From an uncultured Lachnospiraceae bacterium (GTDB lineage: Bacteria > Bacillota > Clostridia > Lachnospirales > Lachnospiraceae), in contig CAJUFQ010000001.1 in NCBI GenBank assembly GCA_910585625.1, positions 1 through 64,000 on the forward strand: 64,000 nucleotides of DNA, in the 5' to 3' direction. The position numbers and the translations under genes are program-made. Below are positions 20,501-27,330 of this stretch, piece after piece. The notes under the pieces are model-generated. The model saw nothing but the letters and a program-made list of their open reading frames with translations. It made no database searches and was not told the DNA's origin. The first letter of the stretch is position 1. The number at the start of each line of letters is the position of its first letter.

Positions 20501-20701
20501 ATGGTGCGTCTAAGTATGATGGAGATGGATATTGACCAGGCGGATCAGGCGGTAAATCAGCTTCAGGGGTATGAATGCTCAGATAAGATGGATCAAAATA
20601 TCCGAAAGCTTGCGGAAGCAGTAACAAATTTGGATGCGGAAGAGACAGAACGCCTTGCAGATTTGCTGATTGAGCAGATGGAAGCGGAAGCCGGTGTTTG
20701 A
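17501..20701 (+). CDS. Membrane hybrid sensor histidine kinase with receiver and Hpt domains
   Basis: A 1,066-residue multistep phosphorelay kinase. A membrane anchor (about 6-28) precedes a roughly 150-residue extracellular domain, then seven hydrophobic segments (about 190-400) in a 7TM-DISM-like layout and a coiled coil (405-450). The HisKA motif RMSHEIRTPINAV carries phosphoacceptor H465. HATPase_c boxes are LTNILTNAVKYTH (about 575), DTGIGI (about 612) and GTGLGM (about 642). A receiver (ILVVDDNAVNRKV) has D763. The C-terminal Hpt motif VHAMKSLA has H924. The start could instead be the ATG at 17513. The downstream response regulator begins 11 bases after the stop and is the likely partner. 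The signal sensed is unknown. Confidence 0.92.
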   Translation: MERIMKKLRVLAVASIIFVAALVVVAILQFQGYEESVMLPEQIEYYLDEDWEVAALEGTGVFEEGMDDHDRIKRLVQDAWDKGEYQKVDLPFSGKSPAGGILVFRNTLWDKHAGLTLAVSSGNASVRVVLDGEVIYQHIAGDEARETKENEENYVDIPNQLQEGELWIELASPYEDASLFLNGVKIETRDTMLIAVVGSGVTDIGCCLLIGIMAVILFFLALIRWYTRQPDRGEAFLGMAALAAGISCFINTDTLSIFYNLQEAYVMLEYLGLLVPLFLALYFGRNLHEEHPRRFLAIILATVLNAVAQPLLHLLSVWSMDEMVIVSRAAVAAVCVVAILTMLQMQRRNRRLLMGVSVIATVVLLSGGMAVLIMKQLSIYVPGNSSGQYSMAVFSVIMATVHTLQLSKEYRVAAEESAHLLAEKVKATEQQNALLAQAKQEAEAARQEALAANEAKGRFLARMSHEIRTPINAVLGMDEMILRESKEANVKDYAMDIYTAGQTLLSLINDILDFSKIDSGKMEIVMAEYDISSLIHDLANMATQRAKEKDIRIEVEVDHEIPSRLYGDDIHIRQILTNILTNAVKYTHEGTIWLRVQCRKADETAMLKFEVEDTGIGIKEEDLPKLSAEFERIEEDRNRNIEGTGLGMSITIQLLELLHSRLQVESVYGKGSKFYFELEQKILDHTPIGDFESRVRQLAADYDYSAKLCAPGAEILVVDDNAVNRKVLRSLLKETQVQIAEAGGGAECLELVQENHYDLIFLDHMMPEMDGVETLHRMKQLSGYPCEDTPVVVLTANAVLGAKEKYLAEGFDDFLSKPIVPEKLENMIKKMLPQELLQEAAGAEATMGLQQQGTDVPEDMLEGLPQVDGLDWRYAWLHLPDMELLAYAVKEFYGQIASAADKLEQAYGQITQQEQLENYRIQVHAMKSLAATVGLMPLSGVAKLLENAAKNGRIEVLMSMTAAFLEEWRSYREKLQGVFGIEAANGKEAADPSVLRALVEMVRLSMMEMDIDQADQAVNQLQGYECSDKMDQNIRKLAEAVTNLDAEETERLADLLIEQMEAEAGV

Positions 20702-20712
20702 AGGAGGAAGAA

Positions 20713-21495
20713 ATGAAGAAAATATTATTGATAGGGAAACTTAATAGCGTAATGAAGGAAACAAACAGATTTTTGTCAAAGTTTTTCCATGTACAGCTCT
20801 GTTCGGAAAATGCAAGCGTCGTGCCGGGAATGATGAAAATCGTTAACCCTGATTTGGTTTTGGTCAGCCTGATTGGCGCCTATCAGATTGACACGTCCAT
20901 ATTTTTCATGCTAAGCGACCAGTATGCCCATATCCCGGTCTTGACAATCGGCACGAAAGAAGAAAGCAGTAACTTTTTTAAATATTATGAGGAAGAACAG
21001 TTTGAAAACCTGATCCGCCCGGTGGATAACACGGTAATCCTGGATGCTGTGTGCAGGAAGCTGGGGCTGGATAAGGAGATGTTAGAGAAGGATGCGGAAG
21101 AGGAAAGGAAAGAAAGCGTTAACAGAAAACGGATTCTGGTAGTGGATGATAATGGCACTACGCTGCGGATGATGAAAGCGATGCTGGAAGAAAATTATGA
21201 GGTTGCCGTGGCGATTTCAGGGGCGCAGGCAATGACTTCCATTGGCAAGAAGCGGCCGGATCTGATTCTTCTGGATTATGAGATGCCAATCTGTGACGGA
21301 AGGATGACGCTGGAAATGATACGTGCGGACGAGGACATGAAAGATATTCCGGTCGTATTCCTGACTGCCATAAATGACCGCGCCAATATCGAAGCAGTAT
21401 TGAAGCTAAAGCCGGCGGGCTATTTTCTAAAACCCCCGGTCAAGGAACGGCTGTTTGCTGAGATTGATAAGATATTGAATCCTCTGTCGGAATAA
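20713..21495 (+). CDS. Response regulator with degenerate N-terminal and intact C-terminal receiver
   Basis: A 260-residue cytoplasmic protein. The ATG at 20713 has AAGGAGG 5 bases upstream. Residues 1-115 look like a receiver fold without the acidic pocket (KKILLIGKLNSVMK at the start). Residues about 140-260 form a full receiver: RILVVDDNGTT, phosphoacceptor D188 in LILLDYEMPICDG, T in FLTAIND, and the conserved lysine in FLKPP. There is no DNA-binding or enzymatic output domain. It probably takes phosphate from the upstream kinase's Hpt domain and signals by protein contact. Confidence 0.85.
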   Translation: MKKILLIGKLNSVMKETNRFLSKFFHVQLCSENASVVPGMMKIVNPDLVLVSLIGAYQIDTSIFFMLSDQYAHIPVLTIGTKEESSNFFKYYEEEQFENLIRPVDNTVILDAVCRKLGLDKEMLEKDAEEERKESVNRKRILVVDDNGTTLRMMKAMLEENYEVAVAISGAQAMTSIGKKRPDLILLDYEMPICDGRMTLEMIRADEDMKDIPVVFLTAINDRANIEAVLKLKPAGYFLKPPVKERLFAEIDKILNPLSE

Positions 21496-21512
21496 TTCCA
21501 GATAAGCGGAGG

Positions 21513-21700
21513 GACTGTCGTACGAATATATTTACTTGTTCAAAAGGTCTTGCCGCTTATGCGGCAAAGACAGAATGCACGAAAATCACTCTGGGAAGCT
21601 AGCTTCTCAGAGTGATTTTTGTGCATGTTGTTTGCATTGCTTTGCAATGGAAGCCTTTTGAACAAATCTATACCTTGTAATTTTTGTTCATGTGACAGCT
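21513..21700. repeat. Composite palindromic element (possible terminator) between convergent genes
   Basis: Outer arms TTGTTCAAAAGG (21536) and CCTTTTGAACAAA (21654) enclose a strong stem, TGCACGAAAATCACTCTG (21576-21593) with CAGAGTGATTTTTGTGCA (21608-21625). The left 44 bases (21514-21557) recur inverted at 51231-51274 with 3 mismatches. The central stem could terminate both flanking convergent genes. It is a dispersed repeat rather than a simple terminator. Confidence 0.7.
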
Positions 21701-21724
21701 CCATCTGACGTTGCTCTGTTTCCT

Positions 21725-22846
21725 TTATTCAAATACTTTGAATTCATATCCTTGTGCCCGTGCCTGGTCGATGAAGTCGCCCAGGATCTGAGTGTTTGTC
21801 TCAGATTCTGCGTGTAACAGGTAGATGGCGCCAGGATGAAGCTTGCTTATGGCTTTCTGCAGGCTTTCTGCGGGATCCGGTTGGTTCTCAACATCATAGT
21901 CCAGGTAAGCAAAGCTCCAGAATACGCTTTTGTAATTAAGGTTGTTGATGAGCGCGACAGACTGCTGGCTGAATTTGCCGGCAGGGTAGCGGAACAGATG
22001 CATGTCATAGCCGAACTGCTCCTTGATATAACGGTGGTTCTCGTTTATTTCGTTTGTCTGTGTCTCGATATCCTGGGAAGGCAGGCCGGCGGCAGGGTGG
22101 GTGACGCTGTGGTTTCCAACCTCATGCCCTTCGGCAATCATGCGTTTGACAAGCTCCGGGTTCTGCTCTGCATAAGGTTTAGTGACAAAGAATACGACAT
22201 GGACATTTTTTTCTTTTAAGGTGTCCATGATTCGGTCAGAGCAACCGTACTCATATCCCTCGTCCATTGTCAGGTAGATGACTTTTTTCTCAGGCTCGTC
22301 CTTAATGAAATGGGCGTTGTACATGCCGTATTTCTCCTGATACTGCATACAGCCAGCCGGGCGGTTATATTCATCGAGATCTCCGCCCTGCCCCCAGTCC
22401 AGGCATGTGGTATCCAGGCCGTTGAGGTCAATCTGCTCGTTTTCAAGCACAAAGCCATTTTCGGCGGGCCGTTCATCGAAGCCGTTTGGGTTGTCAAGGT
22501 CGGCAAGCGTGAATTCCTTTTTGGCGTCTTCGGAATCCTCTTTCTCCTCTGGCTTTTCCGTGTTTTTGTCACTGTCTGTATCTTTCGTGCCGTCTTCCTC
22601 AGGCTTGTCCGCAAGGAGGCCGTCAGAGCCGTCATTCGGGGAGTTCTCGTCCTCCTGTTCATCGCCTATGTCAGAAATCGATGCCTGTGAATCCATCGGT
22701 TCCTGGTCTTGGCTGTTTTTGTCAGAGAACGCGCGGACAACGCCGATGCCGGCCAGAATGACGCAAAGAAGGGGGATTGCATAAATAACTATCTGCAATC
22801 TGTAATCTTTCCTCCTTCTTCTTTTTCGTTTTCTTTTCTTCTGCAT
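21725..22846 (-). CDS. PdaA-like polysaccharide deacetylase (NodB domain), membrane anchored
   Basis: A 373-residue protein. The ATG at 22846 is preferred over a GTG at 22855 that lies only 2 bases after AAAGGA. A strongly basic N-terminus (KKRKRKRRRRK) is followed by one membrane segment (IVIYAIPLLCVILAGIGVV), a long acidic low-complexity linker (to about residue 115) and a NodB domain. The catalytic region reads YLTMDEGYEYG in place of the usual DD pair, as in PdaA enzymes, and the metal-binding HSVTHP is intact. It probably de-N-acetylates peptidoglycan or a related cell-surface glycan outside the membrane; in PdaA this makes spore-cortex muramic lactam. A spore role here is inferred. Confidence 0.85.
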   Translation of the reverse strand: MQKKRKRKRRRRKDYRLQIVIYAIPLLCVILAGIGVVRAFSDKNSQDQEPMDSQASISDIGDEQEDENSPNDGSDGLLADKPEEDGTKDTDSDKNTEKPEEKEDSEDAKKEFTLADLDNPNGFDERPAENGFVLENEQIDLNGLDTTCLDWGQGGDLDEYNRPAGCMQYQEKYGMYNAHFIKDEPEKKVIYLTMDEGYEYGCSDRIMDTLKEKNVHVVFFVTKPYAEQNPELVKRMIAEGHEVGNHSVTHPAAGLPSQDIETQTNEINENHRYIKEQFGYDMHLFRYPAGKFSQQSVALINNLNYKSVFWSFAYLDYDVENQPDPAESLQKAISKLHPGAIYLLHAESETNTQILGDFIDQARAQGYEFKVFE

Positions 22847-22896
22847 GGGTATCACAATCCTTTTCTTAGTCTGTTTTTTTTATGAAAGCTTTTTCT

Positions 22897-22924
22897 ATTA
22901 TACACGATAAGTGTGAAAATGTAA
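22897..22924 (-). promoter_or_regulatory. Candidate sigma-A promoter of the deacetylase gene
   Basis: On the minus strand, TTACAT (22924-22919) and TATAAT (22902-22897) are separated by 16 bases, about 50 bases before the gene start. Confidence 0.5.
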
Positions 22925-22965
22925 TCATTAAAATGAAAAGAATCATGAAATATTTCTTTAGATTT

Positions 22966-23676
22966 TTATAAGGTTTCCTCGTCATCTGCCATACGGTAGC
23001 CCACGCCGACTTCTGTGTAGATATATTCCGGTTCCGCCGGGTTCCTTTCCAGCTTACGGCGGATATTGGCCATGTTCACGCGCAGGATTTTATTGTCAGA
23101 TTCCGCATAAGGCCCCCAGACATTGTTCATTACCGCAGAATAAGTCATAACCTTGCCGGAATTCTGGGCGAGGAAGGCTACAATCTTGTATTCGATGGGG
23201 GTCAGGTGTACGGACTGCCTGTTAATGGTAATCGTGCGTTTGAAGAAATCAATCTCCAGCCCTTTTGCATGGTAGAGATGGGGCGGGGTTCCGCGGTCAT
23301 TCCCCAAAGGGTTGCTGTGCCGCAGGGAGGTACGGATCCTGGCCATCAGTTCCGAAATCCCGAAAGGCTTGGTGAGGTAGTCGTCTGCCCCGGCGTCCAA
23401 AGCCCGTACCTTGTCAATCTCCAGCGTGCGGGCGGAAACTACGATAATCGGGCGGTTCGACCAGGTGCGGAAACGCCTGATGATCTCCATTCCATCCATA
23501 TCCGGCAGCCCCAGGTCGAGCAGCAGGATATCCGGGCACAGAGAGGTTGCGAGGGAGAGGGCTTCAGTGCCTGTGGCAGCACAGCTTACACGGTAACCTT
23601 GTGAGGAAAGCGATTTTGATATGAAATTGCAAATATTTTTCTCATCTTCAATTACCAGTACGTTAAACTTATTCAT
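22966..23676 (-). CDS. OmpR-family response regulator, KdpE-like
   Basis: A 236-residue DNA-binding response regulator. The start at 23676 (MNKFNVLVIEDEKNICNF) follows AAAGGAGGG; upstream in-frame sequence is not conserved. The receiver has the acidic pair ED, phosphoacceptor Asp in LLLDLGLPDMDG, the T/S site in VVSART and lysine in YLTKPFG. The C-terminal half is a winged helix (VHLTPIEYKIVAFLA, ending in YIYTEVGVGYRM). Its start overlaps the end of the kinase gene by 8 bases, so the two are co-translated. Sequence and partner resemble KdpE, but no kdpFABC genes are nearby, so its regulon is unknown. Confidence 0.9.
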   Translation of the reverse strand: MNKFNVLVIEDEKNICNFISKSLSSQGYRVSCAATGTEALSLATSLCPDILLLDLGLPDMDGMEIIRRFRTWSNRPIIVVSARTLEIDKVRALDAGADDYLTKPFGISELMARIRTSLRHSNPLGNDRGTPPHLYHAKGLEIDFFKRTITINRQSVHLTPIEYKIVAFLAQNSGKVMTYSAVMNNVWGPYAESDNKILRVNMANIRRKLERNPAEPEYIYTEVGVGYRMADDEETL

Positions 23677-24748
23677 ATGCTCCCTCCTTTGGCAGCGTGA
23701 ACAGGAATTCGGCGCCGCTTCCATGGTTTCTTGCGCTGATTGTGCCATGATGTGCAGTAATGATGCTATGGCAGATGGACAGACCAATCCCCATTCCTTT
23801 ATGGACGTCAGAGGAGGCAGTTTCAGTGTAAGTTCCGTCAAATATGTGATTCATATGCGCTTCGTTAAGCCCAACGCCGTAGTCAATTACCCGAAAATGG
23901 ACGCAGTCCTCCTGGTTTTCGGCCACAAGCCGGATGGGCTGGCGGCTGTGGGAGTGTGTCAGAGCATTTTCCATAAGATTAATCAGTACCTGTTCAATCA
24001 GCATGGCGTCCATGGGAATCATTATAATCTCCATGGGAACCGTCACATCAATCTCAGCTTCCGGCATCCTCTTTTTCAGACGGGTAACCGATTCTGCTAC
24101 TACTTCGTCCAGGATTTCAAGAGACTTTTTCAGCTCTTCTCCCTCTGGCTGTATGTGTGTGACGGACAGAAGGTTCTCTACCATGTTCAGAAGCCAGCTT
24201 GCATCGTCATGGATGGTGTGGATGAGTTCTAAGCGTTCGCTCATCTCATAATTCTTCCAGTTTTCTTCCAGGGATGTGCTGGCGCCCAGAATGCTGGTCA
24301 GAGGGGTGCGCAGATCGTGGGAGACAGCGCGCAGAAGGTTTGCGCGCAGCTTTTCTTTTTCAGCTTCCAGAAGCTGCTCTTCGCGTGCAGAAAGAATTCT
24401 GGCCTGCTGTTTCACGTAAGAAGAGGCGAAACTGGCAATTGAAAACAGCAGCAGCATGCACAAGAAAGTAGACGGATAATCTGAACGGTAAAAGTCTATA
24501 CTAGAATAAGGGTAAGTAAAGAAGCAGTTGATGCAGATTACCCCGCACAGGGAAGCAAAAAGGCCGTAAAGGTATCCGTTTGTGCAGTTTGCAATGGTGA
24601 TGATGCCGATAGCATATAATAGTGCGGTGTTAGCAGGATTGTCGGAGACGTGCAGGAACAGAACGAAGGCAAGTCCGGTAGTCAATGCCAGCAGCCCAAT
24701 CGTTGCGGATAGGTCGTGAATGATTCGTCTTGATTTTTCCTTTTTCAT
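23669..24748 (-). CDS. Short KdpD-like sensor histidine kinase (DUF4118 membrane domain)
   Basis: A 359-residue membrane kinase. Four transmembrane segments (about residues 14-110) match the DUF4118 region of KdpD. They are followed by HisKA (RAVSHDLRTPLTSI, phosphoacceptor near residue 145) and HATPase_c (LINLMENALTHSHS, DYGVGL, GMGIGLSI). It lacks the large N-terminal KdpD and USP sensor domains of full-length KdpD (about 900 residues). The ATG follows AAAGGAG. It forms an operon with the downstream regulator. The stimulus could be K+, turgor or something unrelated. Confidence 0.9.
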   Translation of the reverse strand: MKKEKSRRIIHDLSATIGLLALTTGLAFVLFLHVSDNPANTALLYAIGIITIANCTNGYLYGLFASLCGVICINCFFTYPYSSIDFYRSDYPSTFLCMLLLFSIASFASSYVKQQARILSAREEQLLEAEKEKLRANLLRAVSHDLRTPLTSILGASTSLEENWKNYEMSERLELIHTIHDDASWLLNMVENLLSVTHIQPEGEELKKSLEILDEVVAESVTRLKKRMPEAEIDVTVPMEIIMIPMDAMLIEQVLINLMENALTHSHSRQPIRLVAENQEDCVHFRVIDYGVGLNEAHMNHIFDGTYTETASSDVHKGMGIGLSICHSIITAHHGTISARNHGSGAEFLFTLPKEGAYE

Positions 24749-24869
24749 TTATACTCCTTTGTACTCAGCAACAATCAATAGTATCTGGTCTAACTGTAAC
24801 ACGAAGAAAATGGGGTTTCAAGGAAGAATGGGAATTTTAACGCTTTTTTAACAAAAAGTGTGTCTGTAA

Positions 24870-24897
24870 TTGGAAATATGTGATATTCTTGTATATA
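24870..24897 (+). promoter_or_regulatory. Candidate trxA promoter
   Basis: TTGGAA (24870) and TATATA (24892) are spaced 16 bases apart, 37 bases before the trxA start. Confidence 0.4.
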
Positions 24898-24933
24898 GAA
24901 AGGTGTTTATTCTTTAGAGCAGGAGGAATTGAT

Positions 24934-25245
24934 ATGGCAGTAGTAAAGATTACGGCAGATAATTTTGAAGAAGAGGTAATGAAGAGCGAGGTGCCGGTTC
25001 TGGTAGATTTCTGGGCGGTATGGTGCGGCCCTTGCCAAATGCAGGGCCCTGTGGTGGATGAAGCGGCAGAAGAATTTGCCGGCAAGGTTAAAGTCGGGAA
25101 GCTAAACGTGGATGAAGAAGGGACGCTTGCGCAGAAATATAATGTTATGAGCATCCCTACCTTAATCCTTTTCCAGAATGGGCAAGCCGTGAAGAAAGAG
25201 ATGGGCTTCCATTCCCTGGAGGAAATCAGGGCGATGCTCCCTTGA
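24934..25245 (+). CDS. trxA: Thioredoxin
   Basis: A 103-residue cytoplasmic disulfide reductase. The active site is FWAVWCGPCQM with the canonical WCGPC motif, and the cis-proline block (MSIPTLILF) is present. The ATG at 24934 follows AGGAGGAA; an upstream in-frame ATG at 24880 lies near the -10 box. The residues after the active site (QMQGPV) differ from the usual RMIAPV. It is monocistronic and ends at its own terminator. No thioredoxin reductase is nearby. Confidence 0.95.
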   Translation: MAVVKITADNFEEEVMKSEVPVLVDFWAVWCGPCQMQGPVVDEAAEEFAGKVKVGKLNVDEEGTLAQKYNVMSIPTLILFQNGQAVKKEMGFHSLEEIRAMLP

Positions 25246-25273
25246 CGGATGGCGCGGCAGACCTTATAATGAA

Positions 25274-25310
25274 GGACAGTTACCGAGTGTAGCTGTTCTT
25301 TTTTTCTTTT
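25274..25310 (+). terminator. Rho-independent terminator of trxA
   Basis: GGACAGTTAC pairs over its full length with GTAGCTGTTC (with G-U pairs) around a 5-base loop and is followed by TTTTTTTCTTTT. Confidence 0.8.
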
Positions 25311-25322
25311 CCTAAATCAAGG

Positions 25323-25351
25323 TTGACAATCCACAAAATTTGTATTAGTAT
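25323..25351 (+). promoter_or_regulatory. recA promoter
   Basis: A perfect -35 TTGACA (25323-25328), a 17-base spacer and -10 TAGTAT (25346-25351) lie upstream of the LexA box. Confidence 0.8.
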
Positions 25352-25361
25352 ATGTGATATA

Positions 25362-25375
25362 CGAACGTAAGTTCG
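25362..25375. promoter_or_regulatory. LexA (SOS) operator of recA
   Basis: CGAACGTAAGTTCG matches the Gram-positive SOS consensus CGAAC-N4-GTTCG exactly. It sits just downstream of the -10 box, so LexA binding would block recA transcription. Confidence 0.9.
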
Positions 25376-25394
25376 CAAGAAAAGGAGACAAAAT

Positions 25395-26525
25395 ATGGCG
25401 AGAGAAGATAAATCGAAAGCATTGGACATTCCTGGGACGAAGGAGGAGAAGCTCAAGGCCTTGGGCGCGGCAATCGCCAAGATTGAGAAGGATTATGGCA
25501 AAGGTTCTGTGATGAAGCTGGGAGACTCTGCCAAAGGCATGAACGTGGAGGCGGTGCCTACCGGCTGTCTGAGCCTTGATTTGGCATTGGGCGTAGGCGG
25601 TGTTCCCAAGGGGAGGATTATTGAAGTATATGGGCCGGAGTCAAGCGGTAAGACGACTGTGGCGTTACATATGGTGGCGGAGGTGCAGCGGAATGGCGGG
25701 ATTGCCGGGTTCATCGATGCGGAACATGCGTTGGATCCGGTGTATGCCAAGAATATCGGGGTCGATATCGATAACCTTTATATCTCTCAGCCGGACAATG
25801 GGGAGCAGGCTCTGGAGATTACAGAGACTATGGTGCGTTCTGGCGCCGTGGATATCGTGATTGTGGATTCCGTGGCGGCGTTAGTTCCCAAGGCGGAGAT
25901 TGACGGGGACATGGGGGATTCCCATGTGGGCCTGCAGGCGCGCCTTATGTCGCAGGCTTTGCGTAAGCTGACGGCAATCATCAGCAAGACGAATTGTATT
26001 GTGATATTCATCAACCAGCTCCGCGAGAAAGTGGGCGTCATGTTTGGGAACCCGGAGACGACCACCGGCGGGCGTGCGCTCAAATTCTACTCTTCCGTCC
26101 GCCTGGATGTAAGGCGGATTGAGACGTTGAAACAGGCCGGGGAATTCATTGGCAACCGGACGAGGGTCAAGATTGTCAAGAATAAGGTAGCTCCGCCGTT
26201 TAAAGAGGCAGAATTTGATATTATGTTCGGGCAGGGAATTTCCAGGGAAGGGGATATCCTGGACAATGCCGCAGAACTTGGGATTATTAACAAATCTGGC
26301 GCGTGGTTTGCTTATAATAATGACAAGATTGGGCAGGGCCGTGAGAATGCGAAGCAGTATCTCAGGGAACATGCAGATATCTGCCAGGAAGTAGAGGCGA
26401 AGGTCCGTGCGCAGGTTCTGGCTAATAATTCCGCAGACGAGGAGGAGGCAAAAGAGCCGGTTAAGGAGGAAGCTAAGAAAGAGGCTGCTAAGAAAGCAGA
26501 GCCTAAAGGGAAAGCAGAGGAATAA
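25395..26525 (+). CDS. recA: Recombinase A
   Basis: A 376-residue ATP-dependent strand-exchange protein for homologous recombination and SOS induction. It starts at an ATG after AAAGGAGA. Walker A is GPESSGKTTVALH, and the DSVAALVPKAEIDGDMGD and INQLREKVGVMFGNPETTTGG blocks (loops L1/L2) are intact. The C-terminus is a Lys/Glu/Ala-rich tail typical of RecA regulation. Transcription is predicted to be under LexA control. The recX gene follows. Confidence 0.98.
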   Translation: MAREDKSKALDIPGTKEEKLKALGAAIAKIEKDYGKGSVMKLGDSAKGMNVEAVPTGCLSLDLALGVGGVPKGRIIEVYGPESSGKTTVALHMVAEVQRNGGIAGFIDAEHALDPVYAKNIGVDIDNLYISQPDNGEQALEITETMVRSGAVDIVIVDSVAALVPKAEIDGDMGDSHVGLQARLMSQALRKLTAIISKTNCIVIFINQLREKVGVMFGNPETTTGGRALKFYSSVRLDVRRIETLKQAGEFIGNRTRVKIVKNKVAPPFKEAEFDIMFGQGISREGDILDNAAELGIINKSGAWFAYNNDKIGQGRENAKQYLREHADICQEVEAKVRAQVLANNSADEEEAKEPVKEEAKKEAAKKAEPKGKAEE

Positions 26526-26604
26526 CTGGTAATCTGTCGCCTGGAGCGGCTGCCGGAGTTTGGGCGGGCCTTCGGGCGATAGGCATAGCAGGGAAGGGAA
26601 CTGT

Positions 26605-27210
26605 ATGCAGATAATACGGATAGAGGAATTGGACAGGAAGCGTATACGCGTCACGTTCGAGGGCGGATGCGAGTTTGCATTGTATAAAGGCGAGGGCAAG
26701 CGGTATGGGCTGCAGGAGGGGAGGGAACTCGCCGAAGATCAGTTTCTTGAAATACGCGGGGAAATCCTCATCAAACGGGCCCGCCTAAGGGCCATGCATC
26801 TCCTGGAGAAAATGGATCGTACCGAAGAGCAGCTGCGGATGAAGCTGAGGCAGGGGTACTATCCGCAGGACGTCATAGAAGATACATTGGACTATGTCAA
26901 AGGCTACCATTATGTAGACGACCTGCGTTATGCACAGAATTATGTGAGGCGTCATAAAGACAAGAAGAGCCGTAGGATGATGCAGATGGAACTGCAGAAT
27001 AAGGGCGTCAGCAAGGACTTGGCTGCGCAGGCGCTGGAGGAAGAATGCGGCCGGGAGAACGAGCATGAGCAGATTCTGCAGTGGGTGCGTAAGAGGAATT
27101 ATTCTTCCCGGGAAGCGGATCTGAAAGAAAAGCAGAAGATGTACCAGTTTCTCATGCGGAAAGGGTTTTGCCCCAATGAAATATTGCATGTCCTAGACCA
27201 CTTGACATGA
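26605..27210 (+). CDS. recX: RecA regulatory protein RecX
   Basis: A 201-residue modulator of RecA filaments. The ATG at 26605 follows GGGAAGGGA; the upstream in-frame extension is unlike the family. Three-helix RecX repeats are visible: RAMHLLEKMDRTEEQLRMKL, VKGYHYVDDLRYAQNYVRR and KQKMYQFLMRKGF. It is next to recA with an 80-base gap, a conserved order, and is probably co-induced by SOS. Confidence 0.92.
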   Translation: MQIIRIEELDRKRIRVTFEGGCEFALYKGEGKRYGLQEGRELAEDQFLEIRGEILIKRARLRAMHLLEKMDRTEEQLRMKLRQGYYPQDVIEDTLDYVKGYHYVDDLRYAQNYVRRHKDKKSRRMMQMELQNKGVSKDLAAQALEEECGRENEHEQILQWVRKRNYSSREADLKEKQKMYQFLMRKGFCPNEILHVLDHLT

Positions 27211-27230
27211 GCAAAAAAAAAGTATAAAAT
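27202..27230 (+). promoter_or_regulatory. rny promoter overlapping the recX 3' end
   Basis: TTGACA (27202) and TAAAAT (27225) have a 17-base spacer. A second possible promoter, TTGATA (27230)/TAAGAT (27253), also has spacer 17. The -35 box lies in the last recX codons. Confidence 0.7.
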
Positions 27231-27330
27231 TGATATGTTGTTATTCATGTCTTAAGATTGCATATCATGGGTGCAATTTATGGTATAGGGCATATATGTA
27301 CAATGATAACTAAATAAAGGAGGTGCCCCT

